NCBI RefSeq assembly: GCF_002102175.1 | Contig: NZ_LQOX01000006.1 | Location: 1-64,000, forward strand | Direction of reading: 5' to 3' | Length of the DNA stretch: 64,000 nt | Source: Mycobacterium gastri | GTDB taxonomy: Bacteria; Actinomycetota; Actinomycetes; Mycobacteriales; Mycobacteriaceae | Part shown: positions 40,034-48,741 of the stretch, piece after piece | How positions within the stretch are numbered: the stretch's first letter is position 1 | Layout: each line of letters opens with the position of its first letter | Made by a program: the position numbers and the translations under genes | The notes under the pieces: model-generated | Seen by the model: only the letters and a program-made list of their open reading frames with translations | What the model was told of the DNA's origin: nothing | The model's database searches: none

Positions 40034-40795
40034 ATGGGCACCGGAACCATGGTCCGGGCGATGTTGGCCACCGCGGTGGGCGTGGCGTCGGCGTGCGGGC
40101 TGGTCGGCTGTTTCGGGACAGGTGGCAAATCCGCCAGGCCGACGACGCCGGTTCACGACCGGGAGGAATCACGACTGCCGCCGATCTATCCCGGGACGAC
40201 GGTGTCGATCCCGCCGTCGACTACGCCGGCGGGTCCGGCAAGCACCATTGCGGGTGACGGCACCTACCGGGTAGGGGTGGACATCCGGCCCGGAACCTAC
40301 CGGTCGCAAGGCAGCAATGCCTGTTATTGGGAACGGCTCAGGGGGCTCGGCGGAACCGTCGAGGACATCATCGCCAACGGCGCCGGAACCGGGCCGCAGG
40401 TCGTGCAGATTGCGCCGACGGACGTGGCGTTCAAGACGAAGCGCTGCCCGACGTGGACGCCGGATTCCGGCGCTTCGACGAGTTCGACGACTACGACGAC
40501 TTCGACGACTTCGACGACGCCGGTGACGCTGCCCGAGGGTGCCCACGCATGTCCTGCCACGGCCGGGCCCGCCGGCGGGTTGAGCCAGTCCGCGGTCGGA
40601 TCGTCGGCGACATCCTGCCAGTTTGCCGAACAGGTTCGGCTTGCCTACGGAGCCAGCGGACCTGCCGGCCCTTCACCTCGGCAGGTCAACGCCGTCAGCC
40701 CCGTGACCGGCCAGTCCTACACCATGACTTGCTCGGCCGACGGGGGATTGGTGGTGTGCAGCGGCGGCGACAACGCCGTCGTCTACCTGTACTGA
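40034..40795 (+). CDS. Secreted lipoprotein with Ser/Thr-rich linker
   Basis: About 253 residues. The signal peptide (MVRAMLATAVGVASACGLVGCFG) has the lipobox LVGC. The first domain contains GDGTYRVGVDIRPGTYRSQGS, NACYWERLRGLGGTVEDIIA and KRCPTW, a beta-rich module seen in many actinobacterial lipoproteins. A low-complexity Ser/Thr stretch (40480-40520) follows, then a second Cys-containing domain (TSCQFAEQVRLAY; MTCSADGGLVVCSGG). The start is probably the ATG at 40034 or 40049. The function is unknown. It directly follows the CMD-like gene. Confidence 0.8.
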   Translation: MGTGTMVRAMLATAVGVASACGLVGCFGTGGKSARPTTPVHDREESRLPPIYPGTTVSIPPSTTPAGPASTIAGDGTYRVGVDIRPGTYRSQGSNACYWERLRGLGGTVEDIIANGAGTGPQVVQIAPTDVAFKTKRCPTWTPDSGASTSSTTTTTSTTSTTPVTLPEGAHACPATAGPAGGLSQSAVGSSATSCQFAEQVRLAYGASGPAGPSPRQVNAVSPVTGQSYTMTCSADGGLVVCSGGDNAVVYLY

Positions 40796-40911
40796 AGCGT
40801 TTGACGATCCACGAAAACGCTTGCGTTCGTTGGACTTTGCGGTGGCCAGGCCCTGCCGTCGAAATCCGTGACATAACCACGGGCAGCGACCGTTACGAGT
40901 AGGGTGCGTGG

Positions 40912-42369
40912 ATGCCCCACTATGAACCGACCAAGGAGTCACTCGCGACGCATCCGGTGCCCGAGTGGTTCGAGGACGCCAAGTTCGGGATCTTCATCCA
41001 CTGGGGTTTGTACTCGGTGCCCGGCTGGGCTCCGCTCGAGGCCGACACCCAAGAGCTGATGGCTACCAAGGGACCCGCGTATTGGCTGAAGTACAACCCG
41101 TATGCCGAGTGGTATCAGAACACCATCGGAATCCCGGGCAGCCCGTCGCAGCGACACCACGCCGAAACCTATGGCCCCGACTTCACTTACGACGACTTCA
41201 AGCCGATGTTCAACAAAGCGTCGAAGCAATTCGATCCCGACTCCTGGGCCGAATTCTTCGAGCAAGCCAACGCGCGGTACGTGGTGCTCACCACCAAACA
41301 CCACGACGGGTTCACGATGTGGCCCAGCCGACACCCCAACCCGCACAAGGACTCCTGGCATGCCGACCGCGACCTGGTCGGCGACCTGACGAGCGCGGTC
41401 CGCGACCGCGGCATGAAGATGGGTCTGTACTACTCGGGCGGGTACGACTGGACGTTCGACCCGACGGTCATCACCGATCTGCCGGGGCTGGCGAGCTCGC
41501 TCGTCCAGACAGACGAGTACGCCCGATATGCGGACAACCATATTCGTGAGCTCGTCAACCGCTACCAGCCGTCAGTGCTGTGGAACGACATTGGTTACCC
41601 GCCCCAGTCCAAACTCGCTGAGCTGTTCGCGCACTACTACAACCAGGTGCCCGACGGAGTCATCAACGACCGCTGGGCCCAGCTGCAGCTGCCCAAAGTC
41701 CCCGGGGTGGAACCCCTGGTCATGGGAGGTCTCGGGCTGGCCGGTGCCCTGTGGAGGTTCCTGCCCGACCGGGTACGGGTCCTGGACTTCCCGACCGGTT
41801 TCCACTACGACTTCCGCACCCCGGAATACGCCCAGTACGACGAGATCAAACCGGACAAATGGGAATCGACCCGCGGCGTGGGGAACTCATTCGGCAACAA
41901 CCGCCAAGAAGGTCCCGACGAGATGCTGACCCTCACCGATCTGGCCCGCAGCTTCGCCGACCTGGTGAGCAAGAACGGCAATCTATTGCTTGGCATCGGG
42001 CCATACCCCGACGGGACGATCCCGGAGCTGCAAGCGCGGCTGCTCGCCGACTTCGGCGCATGGCTCGACGTGACCGGCGAAGCCTACTTCGACACCCGCC
42101 CCTGGACGACCCCGCAGTCCGCTGCCACCGACGGCTCCCCGCTGCGCTTCACCCAGACCGATAACGCCCTGTATGTGACGTTCCTGCAGGCCCCGGGGGA
42201 GCGCCGGGTCGGGCTGCGCGGCCTATCGGGGACCTCGGAGACCACAGTCCAGTTGCTTGGTGGCGGCGCACTCGAACACGAATGCGCCGCCGATCGCATC
42301 AACGTCACATTCCCCGACGCGTTGGACGTCTGGCCGGCCTACGCGGTCAAGATCACACCAAAGCCCTAG
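40912..42369 (+). CDS. Alpha-L-fucosidase (GH29)
   Basis: A 485-residue glycoside hydrolase family 29 enzyme that releases terminal alpha-L-fucose. Motifs: WFEDAKFGIFIHWGLYSVPGWAPLE near the N-terminus, YVVLTTKHHDGFTMW, and the nucleophile region SVLWNDIGYP with Asp226. A short beta domain follows from about 410. There is no signal peptide, so it would act in the cytosol on imported or internal glycans. It stands alone; the upstream 115 bp have no recognised promoter. A fucosidase is unusual at this point of the tuberculosis-type gene order. Confidence 0.9.
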   Translation: MPHYEPTKESLATHPVPEWFEDAKFGIFIHWGLYSVPGWAPLEADTQELMATKGPAYWLKYNPYAEWYQNTIGIPGSPSQRHHAETYGPDFTYDDFKPMFNKASKQFDPDSWAEFFEQANARYVVLTTKHHDGFTMWPSRHPNPHKDSWHADRDLVGDLTSAVRDRGMKMGLYYSGGYDWTFDPTVITDLPGLASSLVQTDEYARYADNHIRELVNRYQPSVLWNDIGYPPQSKLAELFAHYYNQVPDGVINDRWAQLQLPKVPGVEPLVMGGLGLAGALWRFLPDRVRVLDFPTGFHYDFRTPEYAQYDEIKPDKWESTRGVGNSFGNNRQEGPDEMLTLTDLARSFADLVSKNGNLLLGIGPYPDGTIPELQARLLADFGAWLDVTGEAYFDTRPWTTPQSAATDGSPLRFTQTDNALYVTFLQAPGERRVGLRGLSGTSETTVQLLGGGALEHECAADRINVTFPDALDVWPAYAVKITPKP

Positions 42370-42511
42370 CCTCGTGAACTGACGCGCGCCTGAGACGTCG
42401 CACGCGGCACCGCGGCTGGCACGCCTTTAAGTACTGGCACTGTGCAATATTTCGGCGTTGAATTAGATTTATATGGCCAGGATCGGATTTCCCTCAATGG
42501 CAGGTTGAGAA

Positions 42512-42901
42512 ATGAACGCCCATCAGATGAGCTCGCGGGGTCGGTTGATTACCGGCCTCGCACTGATGGTCGTGCTGCTATGGCAGGTTCTGACGTTGCC
42601 GCCGCGTGCATCGGCGGACTGCGTCTTGAGCGCGCAGGATCAGCGTTACATCGCACTGCTGGCACACCGCCAGATCGGTGCGGCTTCCGGGAGCACCGAC
42701 TGCGACGTGGCAGCGCAGGGCCGGCAAATCGCCGACGACGTTCGCGTGGCAGACAACCCGCCGTTGCGGGCATCGACCATTGCGGAGGCCGTGTACGATG
42801 AAACGGACTTGACCGTGGAACAGGCTGCGTTCGAGGTCGCGGCAGCGATCTACGTCTACGCACCGGACATGGTCTGGGTAGTTGAAAACACAGCGTTGTA
42901 A
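42512..42901 (+). CDS. Small secreted DUF732-like protein
   Basis: A 129-residue protein with a signal peptide (RLITGLALMVVLLWQVLTLPPRASA) and a short helical domain with one Cys pair (DCVLSAQDQRY; STDCDVAAQG). The C-terminal LTVEQAAFEVAAAIYVYAPDMV resembles the DUF732 helical repeat, abundant in mycobacterial exported proteins. No function is known. Confidence 0.7.
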   Translation: MNAHQMSSRGRLITGLALMVVLLWQVLTLPPRASADCVLSAQDQRYIALLAHRQIGAASGSTDCDVAAQGRQIADDVRVADNPPLRASTIAEAVYDETDLTVEQAAFEVAAAIYVYAPDMVWVVENTAL

Positions 42902-42946
42902 TCAGCGCCCGGGTAGGGCGGCTACGCGCACAAGGAGAACGTCCAG

Positions 42947-43153
42947 ATGATCACCAAAGCGCTGATCAGTGTTGCTATCGCGGTCGGTGCCGCGATCGGG
43001 GTGGCCGCACCGGCTATGGCTGATGAGCCGGACGCCCCCGTGACCACGTGTAACTGTGACCAGCCTGTCAACAAGCCCCCTGCCCCCAGCCCACAGCAGA
43101 TGAACCAGGCCATCCGAGAGGCGCTCGCCACCCTGGAAGCCGGCGAAGTCTGA
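42947..43153 (+). CDS. Small exported protein
   Basis: A 68-residue protein with a clear signal peptide (KALISVAIAVGAAIGVAAPAMA, cut before DEPDA). The mature part is about 43 residues and includes a CNCD motif and a Pro-rich stretch, and ends with a helix (QQMNQAIREALATLEAGEV). A ribosome site (AAGGAGAA) lies about 8 nt before the ATG. Function unknown; probably in one unit with the DUF732-like gene 45 bp upstream. Confidence 0.7.
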   Translation: MITKALISVAIAVGAAIGVAAPAMADEPDAPVTTCNCDQPVNKPPAPSPQQMNQAIREALATLEAGEV

Positions 43154-43199
43154 TCCGAAGGGTGGGCCGCACCGCTTAGCCGCCACGTCCTCGATTCCC

Positions 43200-43745
43200 T
43201 CGGAAAGCGCCGAAGCTGATAAGGATCAGTGCCGGTCTTCAGGCAGTCTTTGATGGTGCGCCGCAACCGTCGTGACGGGTATGCCGTCGACCGATGTAAC
43301 GTCGGTTGCCCTGAGGTCGCGGCGGTGCATCTCGGTACAACTCGCCCCCCTGCCGCGCGTGGATGGTTGTCGCGCGGGACGGTGAGGTGGATGCGCGACG
43401 GGTTGACGTCAGCGAGAGCGTGAAGCGCCAAGGCCGACTCATGCGAGACGACACCACGGCTCAAAGTCCACGAGACGGCGGCGGCGAGATCGTCGTGCTC
43501 ACCACGCGGCAGCACGGGCACCCGGTACACACCGCGTCCGGCACGCTCAAGACGTCCCCGGGCGGCAAGAAGGCGGAGCTGTACAGGGTCGACACCGATG
43601 TCCCGTGCATCACGAATCGTGACGTAGCCATGTTGCTCGGCGGCCAGTTCAACCAGCCGATCCCAGATCGCAATGTGCGCAAACGGATCAAATAGATACG
43701 CTTTTGCACACAGTTTTGGGCGTCTTGCAACACGTTCAATTCCGT
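43200..43745 (-). pseudogene. AbiEi-type antitoxin remnant, multiply frameshifted
   Basis: Leftward reading gives IAIWDRLVELAAEQHGYVTI and LRLLAARGRLERAGRGVYRV, the winged-helix N-terminus of AbiEi type IV antitoxins, then VSHESALALHALADVNPSRI. The frame then breaks near 43345: MHRRDLRATDVTSVDGIPV continues in a second frame, and RTIKDCLKTGTDPYQLR in a third. The C-terminal part is lost after 43215. The N-terminus abuts the acetolactate-synthase fragment at about 43735. The gene is not functional. Confidence 0.7.
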
Positions 43746-44108
43746 CTCACGCAACGGTGGTGAACTGGTGATCAGCAGCGTCGGAAGCCGGTCGGCGGCG
43801 GCGTTGCACAGCGAGGAGAAGGCGTTGGCGAAGCCGGGTCCGGCGGTGGCGAACGCCACCGCCAGGCCGCCGGTCGCGTGGGCGTAACCTTCGGCGGCGT
43901 TACCGGCGGACGCTTCGTGCCGGTGGTCGATGATCCGCATGCCCAGCGCCTGGCATTCGACGAGGAAGGAGTCCAGATGTCCGCCGTGCACCCCGAATAT
44001 GGACCGCACCCCGAACGAAGCCAGGGTGCGCGCGGCGAGTTGACCACCGGTGGCGAGTCCGGCCGCGGCGGGGGAACTGGTCGTGGAGCCGTCTAGCGAC
44101 AAAGGGTC
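43725..44108 (-). pseudogene. Acetolactate-synthase-like (TPP enzyme) N-terminal fragment
   Basis: Leftward from a TTG near 44108 the frame encodes GLATGGQLAARTLASFGVRS and IFGVHGGHLDSFLVE, the TPP-binding PYR domain, then AFATAGPGFANAFSSLCNAA and ITSSPPLRETELNVLQ. It then runs into unrelated sequence at about 43730. Only about 125 of an expected 550 residues remain, so this is a truncated relic joined to the AbiEi remnant. Confidence 0.72.
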
Positions 44109-44410
44109 GCTAGATCTGATCGAGTCCTTACGTTGGTTACAAGTCAGGAACCTACCCACTGCTCCGACTCCCCATCGGAACGCCCGGGAACGCTGCTTAC
44201 GATGGCCCGCAGGCCGCGCCCGGGATCCCCGAACTCGGCATCGCTCCCGGACGCGCCAGGTTGCTCCGATCCCGTCTGGCGCGGCGACACGGGAGTAGGT
44301 CGTCCCAAACTCTGCGCGCGTAGGCATCGACGGCGAAGGTTGTTGGGAATCGCGCAAAGACTCGTCACCATGTCTGTCGCCAGTGCGCGAAGATCGATTC
44401 GGTGGCCATG

Positions 44411-44970
44411 CTATTGGTCGACGGGAGCGGACAGTGCCGGGAACCAGATGTCTGTGAGGACCTCGGCAGCCAGGTCGGCGGAGACGTCGATCGTCGCTTG
44501 CATCGCCCAGCGGGTGAAGAATCGCCCGAGCTGGGTCAGGAGGAGTTCGACACGTAACCGTGCCTCATCGCGCCGCCCTTCCGGCCAACGCGACAGATAG
44601 CTCGTCATCGCGTTGAGGAGAGCGAGTATCCCGGCCCGGGCGGTAGCTCGGAAATCGGGGTCGAGCACGGTCGCCTCGTCCCAGGCCGGGAGCATCTGCT
44701 TGTACTGGTGAAACCATTCGATGGCCCGGGTGATCCAGGCCGTGAACTCCGCACGGGATCCGGTATCGAGCACCCGATCCAGGTCCTGGTAGAACGACAG
44801 CGCACTCGGTGCCATGCCGTCGGCGGCGAGCGCCCGGATGATGTCCACCTTCCCCGGGAAATGCACGTAGACGGTCGCCCGGCTGCAACCGACGGCGGCG
44901 GCGATGTCGTCGACGGTAACCGCCGCGTATCCGCGCGTGGAGAACAGCACGTGCGCGGACTCCATGAGCC
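44411..44970 (-). pseudogene. TetR-family regulator, N-terminally truncated
   Basis: The frame encodes LMESAHVLFSTRGYAAVTVD, the first helix of a TetR DNA-binding domain, with DIAAAVGCSRATVYVHFPGK intact and a full ligand-binding domain to PALSAPVDQ. The residues normally preceding LMESAHVLF are replaced at about 44970, where the opposite strand carries an integrase fragment, and a stop lies directly upstream. A start at the ATG 44965 could still give a 184-residue protein, so residual function is possible. Confidence 0.6.
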
Positions 44971-44972
44971 GG

Positions 44973-45291
44973 GCACCTGCCTATCGAGGAATACCGCAGA
45001 GCGTTCGACAAAGCTTGTAATGCTATGGGGATCGCCGGCCTTGTACCGCACGGGCTACGCCATACCACGGCGTCGTTGGCAATCAGCGCGGGCGCTAATG
45101 TCAAGGTTGTGCAGAGGCTCTTAGGATAGGCGACAGCGGCCATGACGCTCGACCGCTATGGGCACTTGCTAAGCGACGACTTGGCAGGCGTAGCGGACGC
45201 CCTGGGCAAGGCGATCGAAAGCGTTGCGGTATCACTGCGGTATCCAAGAGTCGATTACAACGAGGCAGAACCTATATCTGCAGCTAGTTAG
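44973..45291 (+). pseudogene. Tyrosine integrase, C-terminal remnant
   Basis: The reading LPIEEYRRAFDKACNAMGIA and GLVPHGLRHTTASLAISAGA leads into VKVVQRLLG, then an in-frame TAG where the conserved His of LLGH is expected. It continues ATAAMTLDRYGHLLSDDLAG to a stop at 45289-45291. The HxxR box and the nucleophile Tyr (in DRYGHL) are recognisable. It ends 5 bp before the tRNA-CAU gene. I recall an integrase fragment (Rv2309c) beside metV in M. tuberculosis, so this relic is probably ancient. Confidence 0.8.
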
Positions 45292-45296
45292 GATCA

Positions 45297-45370
45297 GGGG
45301 CGGTAGCTCAGTTGGTTAGAGCCGCGGACTCATAATCCGTTGGTCGCGGGTTCGAGCCCCGCCCGCCCCA
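45297..45370 (+). tRNA. tRNA with anticodon CAT (Met or Ile2)
   Basis: Acceptor GGGGCGG pairs with CCGCCCC (45363-45369). The D arm is GCTCAGTTGGTTAGAGC, the anticodon loop CTCATAA gives CAT at 45331-45333, the T arm is GCGGGTTCGAGCCCCGC, and the discriminator is A at 45370, followed by CC but no encoded CCA. Elongator Met and lysidine-modified Ile both use this loop, and the part ACTCATAATCCGTTGGTCGC resembles ileX-type tRNAs. It corresponds by position to metV of M. tuberculosis and is the island's integration site. Confidence 0.93.
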
Positions 45371-45371
45371 C
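45326..45371 (+). repeat. attL: tRNA 3' segment, left end of the island
   Basis: The 3' part of the tRNA-CAU gene recurs at 63480-63525 in the same orientation, matching at 44 of 46 positions; the last 28 bp are identical. This is the classic product of integrase-mediated insertion into a tRNA 3' end. Confidence 0.85.
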
Positions 45372-45626
45372 CGAGAAACGCCTGGTCAGACGGTATTAGT
45401 GGCGGTCGGGTCGGCTAGGCGGGCTGGGCTTTACCGGCGTCGTACCGGCGTGCGGCGCGGTAGATGCGGCGCGAGCTAACACGCTCGGGGCCATCGAACA
45501 CACGGACGACACACCCCCGCAACACGCCGAGAAGTGTCGTAGAGCCGCCATAGTGTTGGGGGGCATTCAGGTTGAGCACCAGGGGGTAGAGATCCGGCAC
45601 TGACCGTGAGCAGCTGGAGCAAATAA

Positions 45627-46244
45627 TTAGCGAAGTCCCAGGGTCACCGATGGTGCGGCGAACCGCTTCACCAGTTCATGCTCGGTGTGTTTGTCCTTAA
45701 CAGGCCAGTACCACAAGGCGAAGGTGATGCGGATAAGCCATTGCGCGGCTAGTGGGTCGCTGCGCCCGATCATTTCTTCGGCCATCTTGACCACGAAGGG
45801 TGATGCGGTCACGGTTCCGGTGTCGTGGTCGGGGCGAATGTCGCCCATCATCAGTTTTCCGAGCGGTTCTGCCCGCATGAAGTCCAGCCCGACGGAGATG
45901 GCTGTCGCGACCCGCTCAGTTCCTTCAATCCCGGCTATGGCTTGCCGTATCGAGTCGATGATCCGCTGGGAGAACGCGGAGATCAGGCGTTCGAGGATCG
46001 CCGCCTTACCTCCTGTATGGCGATAGATGGTTGCCGGCGAGCAGTTCAACTGCGCGGCCAGCGCATCGATGGTGAAGGCGTCGAACCCATTGCGTGAGAC
46101 GAGCTCTGAGGCAGCCGACATAATCCGATCACGCGCCTCCGAGCTACGGTCCGCCCCGAGGACCCAATCCTTCCGTGTCACGGCCGTCAACCTTCCCCTT
46201 AAATCAGCGATAGACAACAAATCCGTTCTATCACCGCGAGACAC
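45627..46244 (-). CDS. TetR-family regulator
   Basis: A 205-residue protein. The HTH region is at about residues 35-80 (ARDRIMSAASELVSRNGFDA, then IDALAAQLNCSPATIYRHTG). The C-terminal ligand domain has no recognisable signature. It is divergent from the P450 gene, with a palindrome (46279-46297) between them, so the P450 operon is its likely target. About 30 residues precede the HTH; a later start (such as the GTG for VLGADRSSEARDR) is possible. Confidence 0.85.
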   Translation of the reverse strand: MSRGDRTDLLSIADLRGRLTAVTRKDWVLGADRSSEARDRIMSAASELVSRNGFDAFTIDALAAQLNCSPATIYRHTGGKAAILERLISAFSQRIIDSIRQAIAGIEGTERVATAISVGLDFMRAEPLGKLMMGDIRPDHDTGTVTASPFVVKMAEEMIGRSDPLAAQWLIRITFALWYWPVKDKHTEHELVKRFAAPSVTLGLR

Positions 46245-46278
46245 ATTCGACTAATTGTCTCATCAATATGCGCAGCTT

Positions 46279-46297
46279 CTGGTCATTTTGAGACCAG
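46279..46297. promoter_or_regulatory. Probable TetR operator
   Basis: The inverted repeat CTGGTC-ATTTTGA-GACCAG lies 35 bp upstream of the TetR start and 113 bp upstream of the divergent P450. The 19-bp span fits a TetR dimer site. Inferred from position. Confidence 0.5.
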
Positions 46298-46409
46298 GAG
46301 TGCTCGTCAGCCCTGTGCGGGGTCTTTCAACTTCGCTGCCACGTATTGACCGTGTGGGCGGCCGGCACCGACTCTGAGATGAGTGCTGTCGGGAAGGGTG
46401 CGCTGAATC

Positions 46410-47717
46410 TTGAAGCTTGGAAAGGTCGCTGACGGTGCGGCCTCGATGTTCTCGCCCCTCATTGCGGCGGGACGATTAAACGTCTCTGCGGCGATCCGCA
46501 CGCACAGACGTGGCTACAGCGGGTGGACGGGCGCGGTCAATACCGACTATGACCCGTTGGACCCAGCCGTCGCCGCACAACCCCACGCTGCCTATGACGC
46601 CTTGCACCGCAGCGGACGTGTTCATTACAACCCTCGGCGCGCGACATGGATTCTGCACCGACTCGACGATGTCCGCGCAGCCCTACGCGACACAGACCGG
46701 GTAACCAGCAGCCATGGAGTGACCCGAGTACGGATGGTCGCCGATCTCGTCGTGGTCACCGATGGCGAGCAGCATAGTCGCCTCCGCAAACAAGTCCAGC
46801 CGGCGTTCACGAAAGGTGCTCTGGACAGTTGGCGCAACATCATCGACAAGCTTGCCGCCGGACTCGTCGACGACATGATTGCTGCTGGCAACTGTGATGC
46901 CGTACAGCGGCTAACGATGCCGATGCCGCTTCGGGTGATCGCCGCCATCCTCGGCGTCCCCGAGAGCGACATCGCCGACTTCCGCCGTTGGTCAGACGAC
47001 AGCACCCAACTGATCAACTTCACCCCCACGGTGAGTGGCGTTGTGAGTACAGCACGATCCATGCGGGCCGCTGTAGCGCTGCGCCGCTACTTCTTGAAGC
47101 ACCTCGCAGATGGACACCTCAAGGGATCGGACACCGTCCTTGGCCGGCTGTTGCAACACAGCACCGACGGTGCCCTGACCGACAACCAGTTGTTCTATAT
47201 CGCCATCCTGCTGCTGATCGCCGGTAACGAGACCACCACCAACCTTCTCGGCGGGATGCTGCACACCTACGCGGAAGAACCCGATCAATACGACATGATC
47301 CGCGACAAGCCCGACCTCATACCCCAAGCCATCGAAGAACATGTCCGCTACACCAGCCCCATACAAAACCTCTACCGCTACACCCGTGCCGACTACCGAG
47401 TAGGGGATGTGACCATCCCATCCGGTTCACGTGTGCTGATGTCGTTCGGGGCAGCCAACCGCGACCCTCTTGCCTTCGACGACCCCAACACCTTCCGCGC
47501 GGACCGAAATCCGCGCTCCCACGTCGGCTTTGGCTACGGCCCACACCTATGCCTCGGAGCCCCGCTGGCACGCATGGAAGCACAAGCCGTTCTCCGTGAA
47601 CTCGTCGATCGCGTAACGCGAATCGAGATGACCGGACCCACCACGTGGTCGACCAACAGCTCACTACGCGGCCCGATACACCTTCCCGTCGTTCTTCACG
47701 CGAAGTCAGCCACATGA
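46410..47717 (+). CDS. Cytochrome P450
   Basis: About 435 residues. The oxygen-activating I-helix is LIAGNETTTN, the ExxR is EEHVR, and the heme loop is GFGYGPHLCLGAPLARMEA, with the Cys at about residue 381. The N-terminal part contains NTDYDPLDPAVAAQPHAAYD, typical of soluble bacterial CYPs. The TTG at 46410 directly follows a stop; the ATG at 46446 is an equally good start. It needs ferredoxin and reductase partners not present here. The substrate is unknown; the small membrane-protein gene overlaps its end. Confidence 0.93.
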   Translation: MKLGKVADGAASMFSPLIAAGRLNVSAAIRTHRRGYSGWTGAVNTDYDPLDPAVAAQPHAAYDALHRSGRVHYNPRRATWILHRLDDVRAALRDTDRVTSSHGVTRVRMVADLVVVTDGEQHSRLRKQVQPAFTKGALDSWRNIIDKLAAGLVDDMIAAGNCDAVQRLTMPMPLRVIAAILGVPESDIADFRRWSDDSTQLINFTPTVSGVVSTARSMRAAVALRRYFLKHLADGHLKGSDTVLGRLLQHSTDGALTDNQLFYIAILLLIAGNETTTNLLGGMLHTYAEEPDQYDMIRDKPDLIPQAIEEHVRYTSPIQNLYRYTRADYRVGDVTIPSGSRVLMSFGAANRDPLAFDDPNTFRADRNPRSHVGFGYGPHLCLGAPLARMEAQAVLRELVDRVTRIEMTGPTTWSTNSSLRGPIHLPVVLHAKSAT

Positions 47718-47997
47718 CATCTATTAGCAAACGTTCCGAAAGATGGTCCTTAATCGGAGGTTCGGCGCTCGCCGCGTCAGGTATCGCGCACCTGCTGTGC
47801 CCCCGTGCGTTCGAACCGGTAAACCGGATGGCCTTCAAAGACCGCATACGCGCCCACGTGCTCATCAACGGCAGCATCGAAACAGGACTGGGTCTCTAGC
47901 GCTGCTCAACACCCGAACTCGCCGAACCGCCCTCACGGCCACAATCGCCTACCTGACGTACTTCAATGCCAGCCTGTTATGTCGGCAGCGCCCCGGC
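47714..47997 (+). pseudogene. DoxX-like small membrane protein, frameshifted
   Basis: The ATG at 47714 overlaps the P450 stop. The frame encodes WSLIGGSALAASGIAHLLCP and FKDRIRAHVLINGSIETGLG, then stops at 47899. A second frame continues directly with LALLNTRTRRTALTATIAYL TYFN, completing a helix pattern like DoxX-type proteins. One base seems lost near 47895 (GGTCTCTAGCGCTG). Original length would have been about 100 residues. Confidence 0.55.
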
Positions 47998-48016
47998 CCC
48001 ACCCTTAGCTAACTCG

Positions 48017-48059
48017 CTCGTACCGGCGAGATACCGGCGACTGAGGGCGTTTTGTAGCC
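48017..48059 (+). repeat. 43-bp imperfect direct repeat, left copy
   Basis: Matches 63327-63369 at 34 of 43 positions (shared GAGGGCG and TTTGTAGCC). The right copy lies about 110 bp before attR, so this copy may be a former phage/integrase attachment arm, marking an inner boundary in the island. Confidence 0.5.
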
Positions 48060-48087
48060 AGATCGGAGGCTGTCGCCCGCCACGGTG

Positions 48088-48510
48088 ATGGGACCGGTTT
48101 GAGCTGGGTTTAGCCACGGTCATGGGACCACCCGTTTGCCAGTAATGGGACCACCGGCGTGTCGTGCCGGTGGTTGCTCGATTACTGGATCGGGTCGCTT
48201 CACATTGATCGATGTGGAGGAGGTCCGCTGGACGTTTCGGGAGGTTTCGGTGATCGAGGTACGTGAGATGTTGCGGGTGTGGATGTTGGGTGCTGGCTTG
48301 CGCAGGTTCGCCACGCTGCAGCTGTCGCCGGGTACACACTTCATGCAGGTGTCGAAGTGGCTGGGCCACAGTACATTCACGCTCACGCTTGACACCTACG
48401 ACTACATTCCCGAGCAGGACGGTGGGGCCGCGAACAACCTGCCCGAGCCACCCACCGAGGCGATGCAGACAACCCCAGGGAGCAACGTCGTCAGCCTATC
48501 CAGGCGATAG
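48088..48510 (+). mobile_element. IS21-like end and integrase C-terminus, fused remnants
   Basis: Three copies of ATGGGACC at 48088, 48122 and 48145 resemble the multiple terminal repeats of IS21-family ends. An istA-like N-terminus follows (VSVIEVREMLRVWMLGAGLR), joined at about 48300 to a tyrosine recombinase C-terminus (ATLQLSPGTHFMQVSKWLGH, STFTLTLDTYDYIP), which ends at 48510. Both genes are partial, so this is a recombination scar, not an active element. Confidence 0.6.
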
Positions 48511-48741
48511 TCGGGTTAGTGAGAGAAACTGCCGCCGCATGCAAGCAGAGCAAGGGGTCCGCTGGAGACGCGCTTTAATTCTTCTCCGCGTCCGGTGACC
48601 ACATGACTACCCCGCAAGGGTTGTTCCCGCGAAACGCCACGCTCACATTCGGTGCCGTGCTCACGTTGGATAGCTTGCACGACGCGGAAGGGCAGGCGTC
48701 GCCGGCCGTTTCGACACCCATGACGACAGTCGCGGCTGGCG

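Noticed and set aside
45415..45600. 61-codon minus-strand frame right of the tRNA
   Set aside because: No ribosome site, domain or homologue recognised; kept only as a possibility.
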